Source: Blastomyces gilchristii SLH14081 (lineage: Eukaryota > Ascomycota > Eurotiomycetes > Onygenales > Ajellomycetaceae). Taken from it: DNA of 64,000 nucleotides. Location of the stretch: contig NW_003101681.1 in NCBI RefSeq assembly GCF_000003855.2, positions 570,689 to 634,688 of the forward strand, in the 5' to 3' direction. Position 1 is the stretch's first letter, and each line of letters opens with the position of its first letter. The notes beneath the pieces were generated by a model. It ran no database searches. It was not told the origin of the DNA and worked only from the letters and a program-made list of their open reading frames with translations. The position numbers and the translations under genes are program-made. Shown piece by piece: positions 25,114 through 37,863 of this stretch.

Positions 25114-26379
25114 AATTCATAAGTAGTGTGATTCAGACTATATAAAGAACTTACTTCTCTACTCATCTCATAGAAACCTTGAAAACAGCTAGAAATAAAC
25201 ACTCTTATGAGTCTCTCTGAAAGCAAGAATATATACAATATCTATTTTAACAGTATACTGATAATAGTGAATCACTTCATCAAGATAACATACTTTATAC
25301 TTACTTATAAGAACTTAAAGTCAAAGAATTTAACTTATATCTTTATTTATAATATGATCGGATTGCATGAGTTATCTGTAAACATTATCTTAGATAGAGA
25401 ATTAATCTTTGTAGAGAAGTTCTGATCTAATCTGATAACTATACTGAAGATCTTATAAGATCTAAGCATGACTTTTTATCAACAGACAGATAATCAGATA
25501 GAATATTTGATAAGTATATTAGAACAGTATCTGCAGTGCTTTATTAATTATAATCAGAATAACTGAGTATATTAATTATTACTTACAGAGTTTGTGTACA
25601 ACAACTCAAAGCATATTAACACAGATAAAACTCTCTTTGAGATACTTACTAAGACTTATCTACAGATGATCTTGATAAATCTGTGAGAGTATACTATAGA
25701 CTGTAATAATATCTGTGATTAAGCTGAGAGAATTCAGAATATCTGAGAGAAAACTTATAAATTCTTGAGAAAGACTCAAGAGTATCAGAAGAGATACTAT
25801 GACTTTAAGCATATTATAAAGAGTTTTAAGAAAGATAATAGAGTCTGACTAAGTTTAGAAAATATTATTATATAAAGATCTAGTAAGAAGCTGAATCTCT
25901 TGCAGACAGAGTCTTATAAGATTATAAAGAAAATTAGCTTACAGTTCTATAGATTGAAACTGTTATCTAAGTTATTAATATATAATATTTTTCATATCTC
26001 TTTACTCTGTGAATATAAGAAATTCTTAGAAAAGAATTCTGTAAATTATCACTCTGTTTATAAAGTACTAGAGAGTGAAAGAGAATATCAGATTAAAGAA
26101 ATTATTAACTCAGAGAAATGAGATTATAAGCTCTGATTCAAGATTCAGTGATAAGAATATTCTAATAAGATGAATAAGTTGACTTGAGAATTATCTAAGT
26201 AGATAAAATATCTGCAGAAGCTGAGATATAACTTCTATACTATGAATTCTAATAAGTCAGAATGATGCAGTCTTTACTAAGAATCTGATTATAATAAAGA
26301 TATTAACACTGTTATTTACAAACTCTAGTCTATAAGATAATAAGTTTCTACTGAGATGAACAGTTCACAGTGTATATAA

Positions 26380-28110
26380 AGAGAAGAAGAAATCATACTC
26401 TTATTAAAGTTAAAAAATAAAGAAAACTAAAACAGAACTGTGAACACAATTTAGAGACTGATAAAGAAAAAATAAAGAAAATTCACACTTATATTCTTAA
26501 TATCTGTGATACTCAATCTTCTTATAACTATTAATTCTCTTCTTCAAAGAAGCAGAAAGTATTATATCTGTGATACAGACAATTATTACATTTAATGTGA
26601 AGACTATTAGAAATACACAGACTTCAGAGAAGCTGAACATCAGAATATACACAGTTATAACAGAATCTTAAGAGCTGACTGTCTGTGTATGTGACTAGAT
26701 ATCTCTTATGAAGCTGTATCTGCTTTCTCAGTTATACTGAAGTATTCAGCCTGAAAATAATTAAGATATGAAGAGAAAACTCATCTGTTCAGATCAACTC
26801 TTATTATGAATTCATGACATTCATATTGTCTTAATTATCTGAATTTTATAAGTATCTGGAAATTCATCTCTCATTGACAATGAGATTGTGAAAATGTGCT
26901 GTAATGCAAGAATCATTAGTAGAGAATCTAGATATATTCATATATATCTGGTCAGAGATTGTATGAGTAGAAAGAGAGTGATCATAGACCTGCAGAGCTG
27001 TAGAAGACACTGACAATATCAGAAGCTTTATAAGAACTATTAGCTAGAGTCTGTAAGAAATTACTTACAGAGAGACTTATAACAAAGAGTGAGACTGTAC
27101 TACTTAAAGTCAGAGACTGATCTGAAAGAGATATGAGATTGATTACTGATCTGAAGATTGAGTGCAGTGATGAGACTGAGAAGAATGAAGATACTGTTAT
27201 AAGTAATGATACTTCTGTTTTATCAGCTGATAAAAAGCAATCAGAGAAGTCATAGAAACACTTATAAGAAGCTTAGTGATAATCAGATATTATTTACAAA
27301 GATATTAAAATTAAAAAAAACTTTATTCTTAGAAAGTTCTTGAATTAATATATAAATATTATCAGAAACATTCTCTCTCTATTATTTAAATAAAAACACT
27401 TCACAGATAAATGAGAATACTCACAGTTTATAAGAATGAGAGCTGTTATAGAAAAAGAAAAAAGAAGATGAGATTTCATAAACAGATCTGAGATATTTAT
27501 ACTACTCTAGAGAGATTTGTTTACACTGTTACTAATTCTATAAAACAGTCAGATCACTCTAATAAATAAAAAGTGATTATGAATTACAGATCTGAATCTT
27601 TCTATATAACTATAAAGAGTAATTACAGACTGCAGATATCTTGATTCTACAATTCTATAGAGTTAGTGAAAGAATGAAAAATTTCTCACAATTCTACAGT
27701 GTCAAAGAACAATGATGCATAAGAATGAGTGAAAGATTAACTTATGAATACTTCTCTTTAATAGAGATAATCTCACAGAGAGTGATTCATCTGTGAGATG
27801 AATCTGTGTAATAATCACATAAGAATCTTGTAGAAATAATTGAGAGTCAACTGAAACTCTTCTATATAAAAGATATGAGATAACTCTGTGTGATAGTCAG
27901 AGAAGATTCTGTAGACTATAAAGAATCTTATAAAATAAGAAACTGAGTGATAGACTCTTTTCTCTTTAGAGTAATAAGAGATTTTTCCTCACTGAGATTT
28001 TTTTTATAGATGTGAAGAATTTTTAGTGAGTATCACTGCAGTGCTGAGCTGATTCTATGAAATCACTCAGTGAAAGGCTTCACAGACAAAGCCTTAGAGA
28101 GAGAGAAGTA
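26380..28110 (+). other. gypsy-1 3' region between chromodomain and 3' LTR
   Basis: About 1.7 kb lie between the end of pol and the 3' LTR and are conserved in gypsy-2 (11,390-11,580 plus 19,302-20,854) and gypsy-3 (12,283-13,990). Parts are open on either strand in one copy or another, but RIP prevents choosing a coding strand. The last few hundred bases look non-coding and end in a purine-rich tract before the LTR. A role as extra ORF, UTR or captured sequence cannot be decided here. Confidence 0.6.
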
Positions 28111-28368
28111 TATAAGATATTTCACTTCTTGCAGATTCTTTATCTCTATTTCTACCTCTCATGTAATTAATAGAGTTAGAAGCCCTTGACTATACACAAC
28201 TATATAGACTGAAGTTCATGAATACTATTCATAACTCAGCTTGAATACTATTATATATTTGACTTCTACATTTAATCTTTCTAGGGTGAATACTTCTAGT
28301 AGTTAACAGTACATATCACGCCAAGCTGCAAACACTCAAATAATCGCCTGCGAGCTCTTATTCTTACA
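28111..28368 (+). repeat. 3' LTR of gypsy-1
   Basis: 258 bp, starting tataagat (from tgtaagaa) and ending ttcttaca. It is followed at once by the TSD aataa and then the rest of copia RNase H. Its last 60 bp keep CpG sites (acgcc, tcgcctgcgag) while its first half is RIP-mutated. Confidence 0.9.
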
Positions 28369-28543
28369 AATAATCTGAATGCTGATGATTATCTCATTCT
28401 CATCACAGTCAATGGTCTGGCTTATACAATTCATGCTGATAATAAGTCCGTCATAGAGCTATTCTCTTTCAAAGCAATTCCACGCCACTTGAAGTATATA
28501 GAGGTCTGTTTTCACATCCTTCAGAATCTCATCCGCAAGAATA
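28369..28543 (+). pseudogene. copia RNase H, C-terminal part after gypsy-1
   Basis: Begins with the TSD aataa. The frame from about 28,408 reads VNGLAYTIHADNKSVIELF...PRHLKYIEVCFHILQNLIRK, the copia RNase H end with the second catalytic Asp region (HADNKS) and the H-K-I/Y box. It keeps CpGs (gtccgtc, ccacgcc, catccgc) and no stop in that frame, in contrast to the RIP-mutated part left of gypsy-1. It is cut at about 28,544 by the tail of LINE-1. Confidence 0.8.
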
Positions 28544-31500
28544 ATAATTATTATTATTATTCTTCAATTATAGATGTATGCAGTCAGAGACTATGACATC
28601 TACCTGAGAATCTTTAGATCTCAGAGTTTTTCCTATATTTATAGAGTCAACTATTATACATTTATCAATTTCAAATATGTAAAATCAAAAAAATTTCAGC
28701 TCAGAATACAAAAACTGTTTACAAATTGCAGTATTTTAACATCTTCTGATACTTTGAAATCATTTGAAAATATCATGACAAAGGAAAAGAGAACATAGTC
28801 TTAAAGATAGACACATTAAATAGACAGATAGAAAAGAATAGAAAGAAACAAGTACAGTAAAGTGAGACTATAACAAAATAAAATTATTAAAAGATAGTGT
28901 ATAGCTGTTTTAACAGACTATATCTAATCAATTTCTGCCTCTTTATATTTAGATACTTCTGAATTCAGTCATTATCTTATAGCTGCTTGAGTTTCTGATA
29001 GAAAGTCTATTAAGTATTTAATTCCTGTCTCAGTTGAGAATAAGAATCTCATATTTAATTGATTTAAATTATACTTCTTCTTTAATCTGACTCTGAGACT
29101 ATTGTATAATGCACAATGTATTACAATATACTTGGAATTTTCATTTACATTGCAGAATGAGCACTTTGTTGAATCAAATCTATTATCAAATCTTTATATC
29201 TAGAATTTAAAATAATCATGTTCTAGTTTCAGCTGAATTATAGATAAGAATATTTTCTTTTTATATTTAATTGAACAAGATTTTCACTTTGATTTTGTCT
29301 CAAATCTTGAATAATGTATACTCTTCTTTTGTTACTGTCAGCTTTCATTTCACTTGTTTAAACAAGATTCTTTTATCTTTCTCTTTATAAAAGATCAGAA
29401 CACTGTTTTTTGAATAGATCTGCTTAATTCTGAACTCTTTTTTACAGCTGAATCAGTCAATTCATTGTCATGAATATTCATATGAGCAGGAACTCAATGC
29501 AGATAAATTATCAGTTTTGATGTTCTCTTCTTTTAAATTTTCAAAACAGAGTTTAAAATCAGTTCAAGATTTATTTGATCATTATGAATCTGACTATTTC
29601 TAAGTCTTTTTAAAACAGCTTGACTATCAGAGAATATTTATATTGCTTTCAAACTATTTTCTCTTTTATAAGATTTTATTTCAATGAGTTTAAAAGCTTT
29701 CACTATTGTAAATAGTTCAGCATCAAAGACTTTAGATTCACAGCCTGAATTTCAGAAATCTGAGATAAAATTGATATTATCTTCAGTATAAGCAATGTTT
29801 GCATCTAATCTATTCAAATTCTCATTTTTTGAGTCATCTGAGTAAATCAGAATAGAGTCTTTTATATTAATTGTAGAGATCTTTCTCAAATACTGTTCAT
29901 ATTCTCTCTCTTTAGATAGTTTACTTATTTATAAGTCTATAAGAGATTTCAGCTTTTCTCTTCAGAGAGATATCTTCTCATGATCAATTTTCTCAGCATT
30001 TAATGAAGAAAATTGATTTTTAATAAGTGAATATAGTCTATACAGTTGAGAGAGTATTTGCTTTAAAGTATTATTCTCATTTTAATCAAGAAATCTATTT
30101 TAATTCAGTTCATTTCCTGGCTTAACTGATGAAAATGAACAAGAGACTCTTTCTCTGATTATATAATTTAAGCTCATCTTCATGACTCTCAGAGCATAGT
30201 TTATACAGGCCTTTTCAAATTGAATAGTAGAAGATGAAATTAAAGCTTCAATTTCCATTGCTTTAATAGAAGATGATTTAAATGCTCTCAGAATTCTTCT
30301 CAAAGCTCTGTTTTATAGACTTTGAAATAGTTCAGTGAAATTATCTTGATTATTTCATTAAACTTAAACTTTATAATCAGCTACTGAGATAATACAGGCT
30401 ATATATAACTGTCTCATAGTCTGAAAGAATAGATCTCTCTCAGTATTTGATAGTCTGATTACACTATTCAGTAGTCTCTCTCTCTTGATGATTCTTTGTT
30501 GAATATGATATTTAAAATTCAACTTGAAGTTTAATTATACTTCTAGTCATTTGATATTCAAACTGGGTTTAATCTCTTTATTCAAAAGAGTTAGACTTAG
30601 TTCTTTCTCATTAAATCTTCAAAGAAAGTGACTTAACTCAGTTTTATTTATATTAAATTATATTATATTAATATCTGCTCTAACAAAGATTTTCTTTACT
30701 ACTTTCTCAATTACTTTTAAATTCTCTTTAATTATCTTTGAACTGTAGAGTAGATCAATATCATTCATATAACTTGAAGATCTCACTATTTTCATCTCTC
30801 TATTCTTGAATAGATATGCAGTGTATATTGTAAATAAAACAGATGAGATTGAAGATTCTTATGATACTTCTATTTTTATCTCAGTTTTATCTTGTTTTCT
30901 TTCATCAAAGAATAGTTGTATAATTCTTTTAGATATAAAACAATTAATTCATTTTATTAGAGAAAGTGACAGTTTTAACATCTTCAAAGTTTAAATCATC
31001 TTAGACTTTGAAACATGATCAAATGCATTGTTTATATCAATAAAAACTGCAGTTCAGACCAGGTCTTCATGCTTTGCTACTTGAATATCATGAATAACTG
31101 AGAGAACAGTGTCAATTACAGAACATTGTTTTCTATCTCTCATTTATTCATTAAATAGAAGAGAATCACTAATAGAGCTTATAAAAGATAATCTAGTAGC
31201 TATTATCTTTTCTAGAATTTTTCTCAAATAGTTCAACAGAGATATTACTCTATATAACTTAGAAATTGAAGCTTTTCTATTAGATTTTACAAGAATTACT
31301 TCAGTAGCTTTTCTTCAGCATTCAGAATGATAATCATTTTTTAAGAGATTGAAAAAGAGTGCAAAATATTGATTCTTCAAGTAGAAATATATGTTTTGAA
31401 TAATTAAGTGATTAATTGAATCAGGCTTTGTAGCAGTTTTAATTGCACTTGAGAATATTGCTGACTCTAGTGCATCACATGTAAGCTCAGGCCATTTCCA

Positions 31501-32448
31501 GTTATTTTCATCAATATATTCATGAAATGACATGTTCTTCTCTTCTAAATGTGATGCATTTTGAAAGAGAATTCTTATAAAAGCTTAACATTTTTCCTTA
31601 AAAGAGTTTACTGTATACAATTCATTCTGAAATTCATATTCTAAGGTAGAAAGCTTTGCTACACTTCTTGTTTTAGTATAGTTAAAGACTTTAAAAACTT
31701 CTTTTTCTTATACTTCTTTAAGAAATTTATTTCAGTAATCTGTTTTAACTCTTATAATATCTGAAAACTATTTATTTCAAATAGTCTTGAACTCTTTATC
31801 AGATATTAAGTTATTCTTTCAATCTCTCTTAGCAGTGGCTAATAACTTTCTTTTAGAAGTGATATTCTCATTTTATCAAGGTTTGAAATACTCAGAAGAC
31901 TTTTTCTTTGAAATATCTTCTTAAATACTTGTTAGAAGAATAGATGTAATCAGCTATACTCTATTCTCAAGCATTTTATTTGAGATATCTTGACTTTCAT
32001 TTCAATAGAGCTCACTTTGTCTTTCAGATTTCAGCTGTTTTACTCTTTCTTCAACTGCTTTTCAATCAGCTTTTGCAAAGATATACTGATTAGAGAGAAG
32101 AGGATTTTCACTTCTTTATTTTTCACTCAGTTCAATATCAAATTGAATGATCTCATAATCTGATTCTGAGGTTTCATTTGAATTAATAAACCAGTTTATA
32201 AGTCTTTTTTCAATTAGATTTTGTGATATGAAAGTTAAATCTATAATAGATTTCTGTTTCATGTCTTTGCTAAAGAATGTTTGTTGATCAGACTTGTTAA
32301 CTAGATCTATTGAATGCTCAAAGATTTATTCAATCAGATTATCTACTCTTACTGCTCTTTTGTATTCTGAATTTCATCGGAGATGATGTGTATTGAAATC
32401 TTCTGCAATTATAGAGTTTCTTAATGAAGTTATGTTCAGAAATTCTGT
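28544..32448 (-). mobile_element. LINE-1: Tad-like non-LTR retrotransposon, 5'-truncated
   Basis: Minus strand. Its 3' tail (tat repeats preceding attcttcaattatag) is at 28,544-28,572. Reading leftward in the element: 3' UTR to about 28,920; the C-terminal Cys/His-rich domain at 28,960-29,300; RNase H at about 29,500-29,880; reverse transcriptase at about 30,360-31,500, whose catalytic box reads Y-M-N-D near 30,765; and the end of the endonuclease region to 32,448. ORF1 and the 5' end are missing. The junction with LINE-2 at 32,448 shows no clear TSD. Many stops. Confidence 0.8.
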
Positions 32449-35400
32449 ATTATTATTATTATTATTATTCTTCAATTATAGATGTATGCAGTCAGAGACT
32501 ATGACATCTACCTGAGCACTTTTAGTTCTCAGGGTTTTTCCTATATCTATAAAGTTAACTATTATATATTCACCAATTTCAGATATGCAAAATCAGAAAA
32601 TTTCAGCTCAGAATATAAAAACTGTTTATAAATTACAGTATTTTAACATCTTCTGATACTTTGAAACCATTTGACAATATCATGACAAAAGAAAAGAGAA
32701 CACAGTCTTAAAGATAGACACATTAAATATATAGATAGAAAAGAATAGAAAGGAAAAGTAAAGTAAAGAGAGACTGTAATAAAACAAATTATTAAAAGAT
32801 AGTATATAGTTGTTTTCACAGACTATATGTGATCAACTTCCCTCTCTTCATATTCAGATATTTCTGAATTTAGTCATTTTCTTGTAGCTGCTTGAGTTTC
32901 TGATAGAAAGTCTATTAAGTATTTAATTTCTGTCTCAGTTAAGAATAAGAATCTCATATTTAATTAATTTAGATTATACTTCTCTTTCAAACTGACTCTG
33001 AGACTATTGTATAATATACAGTGCATTATAATATACTCAGAATTCTCATTTGCATTGCAGAATGAGCATTCTATTAAATCAAATCTATCATTAAATCTTT
33101 ATATATAAGATTTGAAATAGTCATGTTCTAGTTTCAGCTGCATTATAGATGAGAATACTTTCTTTTTACATTTAATTGAATAAGATTTTCACTTGAGTTT
33201 TATTTCAAATCTTGAATAATGTATACTGTTCTTTTGCTTCTGCCAGCTTTCATTTCACTTGTCTAAATAAGACTCTTTTATATTTCTCTTCATAAAAGAT
33301 CAGAACATAATTTTTTGAATAGATCTGCTTAATTCTGAACTCTTTTTTACAGCTGAATCAGCCAATTCATTGCCATGAATATTCATAAAAGTAGGAACTC
33401 AGTGTAGATGAATTATCAGCTTTAATATTCTTCTCTTTTGAATTTTCAAAACAGAGTTTAAAATCAGTTTAAGATTCATTTAATCATTATGAATCTGACT
33501 ATTTCTAAGTCTTTTTAAAGCAGCTTGACTGTCAGAGAATATTCATATCTCTTTCAAACTATTTTCTCTTTTATAAGATTTTATTTCAATGAGTTTGAAA
33601 GCTTTCACTATTACAAATAGTTCAGCATCAAAGACTTCAGATTCACTGTCTAGATATCAGAAATCTGAGATAAAATTAATCTTATCTTTAGTATAGGCAA
33701 TGTCTGCATCTAATCTATTCAAATTCTCATTTTTAAGTCATCTGAATAAATCAGAATAGAGTCTTCTATATTGATTGTAGAAATTCTCTTCAAATGCTGT
33801 TCTTATTCTTTCTCTTTAGATAGTTCACTTATTTATAAGTTTATAAAAGAATCAAGCTTTTCTCTTCAGAGAGATATCTTCTCATAATCAACTTTTTCAA
33901 TATTTAAAGAAGAAAATTGATCTTTAATCAGTGAGTATAGTCTGTATAGTTGAGAAGACATTTTCTTTGAAGAGTTATTTTCATTTCAATTAAGAAATCT
34001 ATTTCAATCTAGTTCATTTTCAGAGTTAATTGATGAAAATGATGAAGACACTCTTTCTCTGATTATATGATTTAAGCTCATCTTTATAACTCTCAGAGCA
34101 TAGTTCATACAGGTCTTTTTAAATCTAATAGTAGAAGATGAAATTGAAGCTTTAATCTTCATTGCTTTAATAGAAGATGATTTGAATACTTTCACAATTC
34201 TTCTCAAAGCTCTGTTTTACAGACTTTGAAAAAGTTCAGTGAAATTTCCTTGATTATTTCATCAAACTTGAACTTCATAATCAGCTACTGAGATAATACA
34301 GGCTATATATAACTGTCTCATAGCCTGAAAGAATAGATCTCTCTCTGTATTTGATAGTCTAATTATGTTATTCAATAGTCTTTCTGTCTTCATAGTTCTT
34401 TATTGAATGTGATATTTAAAATTCAGCTTGGAGTTCAATCATACTTCTAATCATTTGACATTTAAACTGAGTTGAATCTCTCTATTTAAAAGAGTTAGAC
34501 ATAGTTTTTCTCATTTAATCTAAGAAAGAAATGAATTAACTCAGTTTTATTCATATTAAATTAAATTTGATTAATATCTGCTCTAACAAAGATTTTCTTT
34601 ACTGCTTTTTTAATCACTTTTAAATTCTCTCTGATTGTTTTTGAGCTGGAGACTACATTAATATCATTCACATAACTTGAAGATTACACTATTTTCATAT
34701 CTCTATTCTTGAATAGATATGCAGTGTATATTGCAAATAAAATGAGTGAGATTGAAAGTTCTTACAATACTTCTATTTTTATCTCAGTCTTGTCTTATTT
34801 CATTTCATCAAAGAATAGTTACATAATTCTTTTAGATATAAAACAGTTAACTTATTTTATTAGAGAAAGTGACAGTTTTAATATCTTCAAAGTCTGAATT
34901 AACTTTGACTTTGAAACATGATCAAATGCTTCTTTTATATCAATAAAAACTGAAGTTGAGATCAGATCTTCATACTTTACTATTTAAATGTTATGAATAA
35001 CTGAGAGAACAGTGTCAATTGCAGAGTATTGTTTTCTATCTTCTATTTATTCACTGAATAGAAGAGAATTATTAATAGAGCTTATAAAAGATAGTTAAGT
35101 AGCTATTATCTTTTCTAAAACCTTTTCTAGATAGTTCAATAGAGATATTACTCTATATAACTTAGAAATTAAAGTTTTTCTATTAGATTTTACAAGGATC
35201 ACTTCAGTGGCTTCTCTTCAGCATTGAGAATGATATTCATTTTTTAAGAGATTGAAAAAGAGCTCAAAATATTCATTCTTTAAGTAGAAGTATGTATTTT
35301 AAATGATTAAGTGATTGATTGAATCAGGCTCTGCAGCAGTTTTAACTGAACTTGAGAAGATAGCTGACTCTAATTCATCTTGTATAAGCTTAAATCATTC

Positions 35401-37072
35401 TCAGTTATTTTTATTAATATATTTGTAAAGTGATATATTCTCTTTCTCCGAATCTGAATCTGATGAGTTTTGAAAGATAATTCTTATATTATTATTATTA
35501 TTCTTCAATTATAGATGTATGCAGTCAGAGACTATGACATCTACCTGAGAACTTTTAGTTCCCAGGGTTTTTCCTATCTGTAAAGTTAACTATTATACAT
35601 TCATCAATTTCAGATATGCAAAATCAGAAAATTCCAGCTCAGAATACAAAAACTGTTTACAAATTACAGTGTTTTAACATCTTCTGATACTTTGAAATCA
35701 TTTGAAAATATCATGACAAAGGAAAAGAGAACACAGTCTTAAAGATAGACACATTAAATAGATAGATAGAAAGGAATTGAAAGAAAAAGATAAAGTAAAG
35801 AGAGACTGTAACAAAACAAATTATTAAAAGATAGTATATAGCTGTTTTAACAGACTATATCTGATTGATTTCCTCCTATTCATATTCAGATAATTCTGAA
35901 TTTAGCCATTTTCTTATAGCTGCTTGAGTTTCTGATAGAAAGTCTATTAAGTATTTAATTCCTGTCTCAGTTGAGAATAAGAATCTCATATTTAATTGAT
36001 TTAGATTATACTTCTCTTTCAATCTGACTCTGAGACTATTATATAATGCACAGTGCATTACAATATACTCAGAATTCTCATTTATATTACAGAATGAGCA
36101 TTCTATTGAGTTAAATCCATCATTAAATCTTTGTATATAAGATTTGAAATAGTCATGTTCTAGTTTCAGCTGTATTATAGATGAGAATATTTTCTTTTTA
36201 TATTTAATTGAACAAGATTTCCACTTGACTTTTATTTCAAATCTTGAATAATGTATACTGTTCTTTTATTTCTGTCAGCTTTCATTTCACTTATCTAAAC
36301 AAGATTCTTTTATTTTTCTCTTTATAAAAGATTAGAACACAATTTTTTGAATAGATCTGCTTAATTCTGCACTCTTTTTTGCAGCTGAATCAGCCAATTC
36401 ATTGTCATGAATATTTATATAAACAGGAACTCAGTGCAGATGAATTATCAGCTTTAATATTCTTCTCTTTTGAATTTTTGAAACAGAGTTTAATATCAGT
36501 TCAAGATTCATTTGATTATTATAAATCTGACTATTTCTAAGTCTTTTTAACACAGCTTGACTATCAGAGAATATTCATATCTCTTTCAAACTATTTCCTC
36601 TTTTATGAGATTTTATTTCAATGAGTTTGAAAGCTTTCACTATTGTAAATAGTTCAGTATCAAAGACTTCAAATTCACAGTCTAGATTTCAGAAATCTGA
36701 GATAAAATTGATATTATCTTCAGTATAAGCAATGCCTGCATCTAATCTATTCAAATTCTCATTTTTTGAGTCATCTGAATAAATCAGAATAGAGTCTTTT
36801 ATATTAATTGTAGAAATTCTCTTTAAATACTGTTTATATTCTTTCTCTTTTGATAGTTCACTTATTTATAAGTCTATAAGAGATTCAAGCTTTTCTCTTC
36901 AGAGAGATAACTTCTCATAATCAACTTTTTCAATATTTAAAGAAGGAAATTAATTTTTAATCAGAGAGTATAGTCTGTACAGTTGAGAAGGCATTTTCTT
37001 TGAAGAATTATTTTCATTTCAATCAAGAAATCTATTTCAATCCAGTTCATTTTCAGAGTTAATTGATGAAAA

Positions 37073-37863
37073 NNNNNNNNNNNNNNNNNNNNNNNNNNNN
37101 NNNNNNNNNNNNNNNNNNNNNNNNNNNNNNNNNNNNNNNNNNNNNNNNNNNNNNNNNNNNNNNNNNNNNNNNNNNNNNNNNNNNNNNNNNNNNNNNNNNN
37201 NNNNNNNNNNNNNNNNNNNNNNNNNNNNNNNNNNNNNNNNNNNNNNNNNNNNNNNNNNNNNNNNNNNNNNNNNNNNNNNNNNNNNNNNNNNNNNNNNNNN
37301 NNNNNNNNNNNNNNNNNNNNNNNNNNNNNNNNNNNNNNNNNNNNNNNNNNNNNNNNNNNNNNNNNNNNNNNNNNNNNNNNNNNNNNNNNNNNNNNNNNNN
37401 NNNNNNNNNNNNNNNNNNNNNNNNNNNNNNNNNNNNNNNNNNNNNNNNNNNNNNNNNNNNNNNNNNNNNNNNNNNNNNNNNNNNNNNNNNNNNNNNNNNN
37501 NNNNNNNNNNNNNNNNNNNNNNNNNNNNNNNNNNNNNNNNNNNNNNNNNNNNNNNNNNNNNNNNNNNNNNNNNNNNNNNNNNNNNNNNNNNNNNNNNNNN
37601 NNNNNNNNNNNNNNNNNNNNNNNNNNNNNNNNNNNNNNNNNNNNNNNNNNNNNNNNNNNNNNNNNNNNNNNNNNNNNNNNNNNNNNNNNNNNNNNNNNNN
37701 NNNNNNNNNNNNNNNNNNNNNNNNNNNNNNNNNNNNNNNNNNNNNNNNNNNNNNNNNNNNNNNNNNNNNNNNNNNNNNNNNNNNNNNNNNNNNNNNNNNN
37801 NNNNNNNNNNNNNNNNNNNNNNNNNNNNNNNNNNNNNNNNNNNNNNNNNNNNNNNNNNNNNNN
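37073..37863. other. assembly gap (791 N)
   Basis: A run of N inside LINE-3. The flanks align to LINE-2 at 34,039 and 34,830, which are separated by 790 bases, so the N count is close to the true length and the hidden sequence should be the RNase H to RT linker and part of RT. The open frame across the Ns is meaningless. Confidence 0.98.

Larger units (their letters stand above)
21095..26230 (+). pseudogene. gypsy-1 gag (end) and pol with chromodomain, RIP-inactivated
   Basis: Gag resumes at 21,095. A CCHC zinc-knuckle relic is at 21,524-21,578 (CFICSKSEYLHINC; the expected His is Tyr). A protease-like region follows the MITE. Reverse transcriptase is at about 22,850-23,400 with an RLYIDYCNLNFK-like block; its catalytic box reads YLND at about 23,240, with one Asp lost. 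The RNase H/connection region is at about 23,600-23,790 and integrase at about 24,560-25,620, interrupted by a SINE (24,743-25,113). The C-terminal chromodomain is at about 26,060-26,210, after a CEYKK block (about 26,000). Stops are frequent throughout. Confidence 0.8.
5323..28368 (+). mobile_element. gypsy-1: Ty3/gypsy chromovirus-type element, interrupted by gypsy-2, a MITE and a SINE
   Basis: Both LTRs are 258 bp (5,323-5,580 and 28,111-28,368), and the TSD aataa flanks the element in the copia RNase H region. The internal sequence is 5,581-6,206 joined to 21,095-28,110; the break is the gypsy-2 insertion at the duplicated site atatc/acatc. Removing gypsy-2, the 506-bp MITE (21,712-22,217) and the SINE (24,743-25,113) leaves an element of roughly 7.3 kb. 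Domain order is gag, protease, RT, RNase H, integrase, chromodomain, then an unusual 1.7-kb 3' region. Confidence 0.9.
180..28543 (+). mobile_element. Ty1/copia retrotransposon, split by gypsy-1
   Basis: This is the outermost host of the nest. The left part (180-5,322) holds a decayed gag-pol in the order protease, integrase, reverse transcriptase, RNase H, which is the copia order. The right part (28,369-28,543) continues the RNase H domain after gypsy-1, and the 5-bp duplication aataa (5,318-5,322 and 28,369-28,373) proves they were contiguous. The 3' end and 3' LTR are absent: LINE-1 begins at about 28,544, and I found no copia continuation beyond the LINE cluster. A deletion probably removed it. 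Confidence 0.8.
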
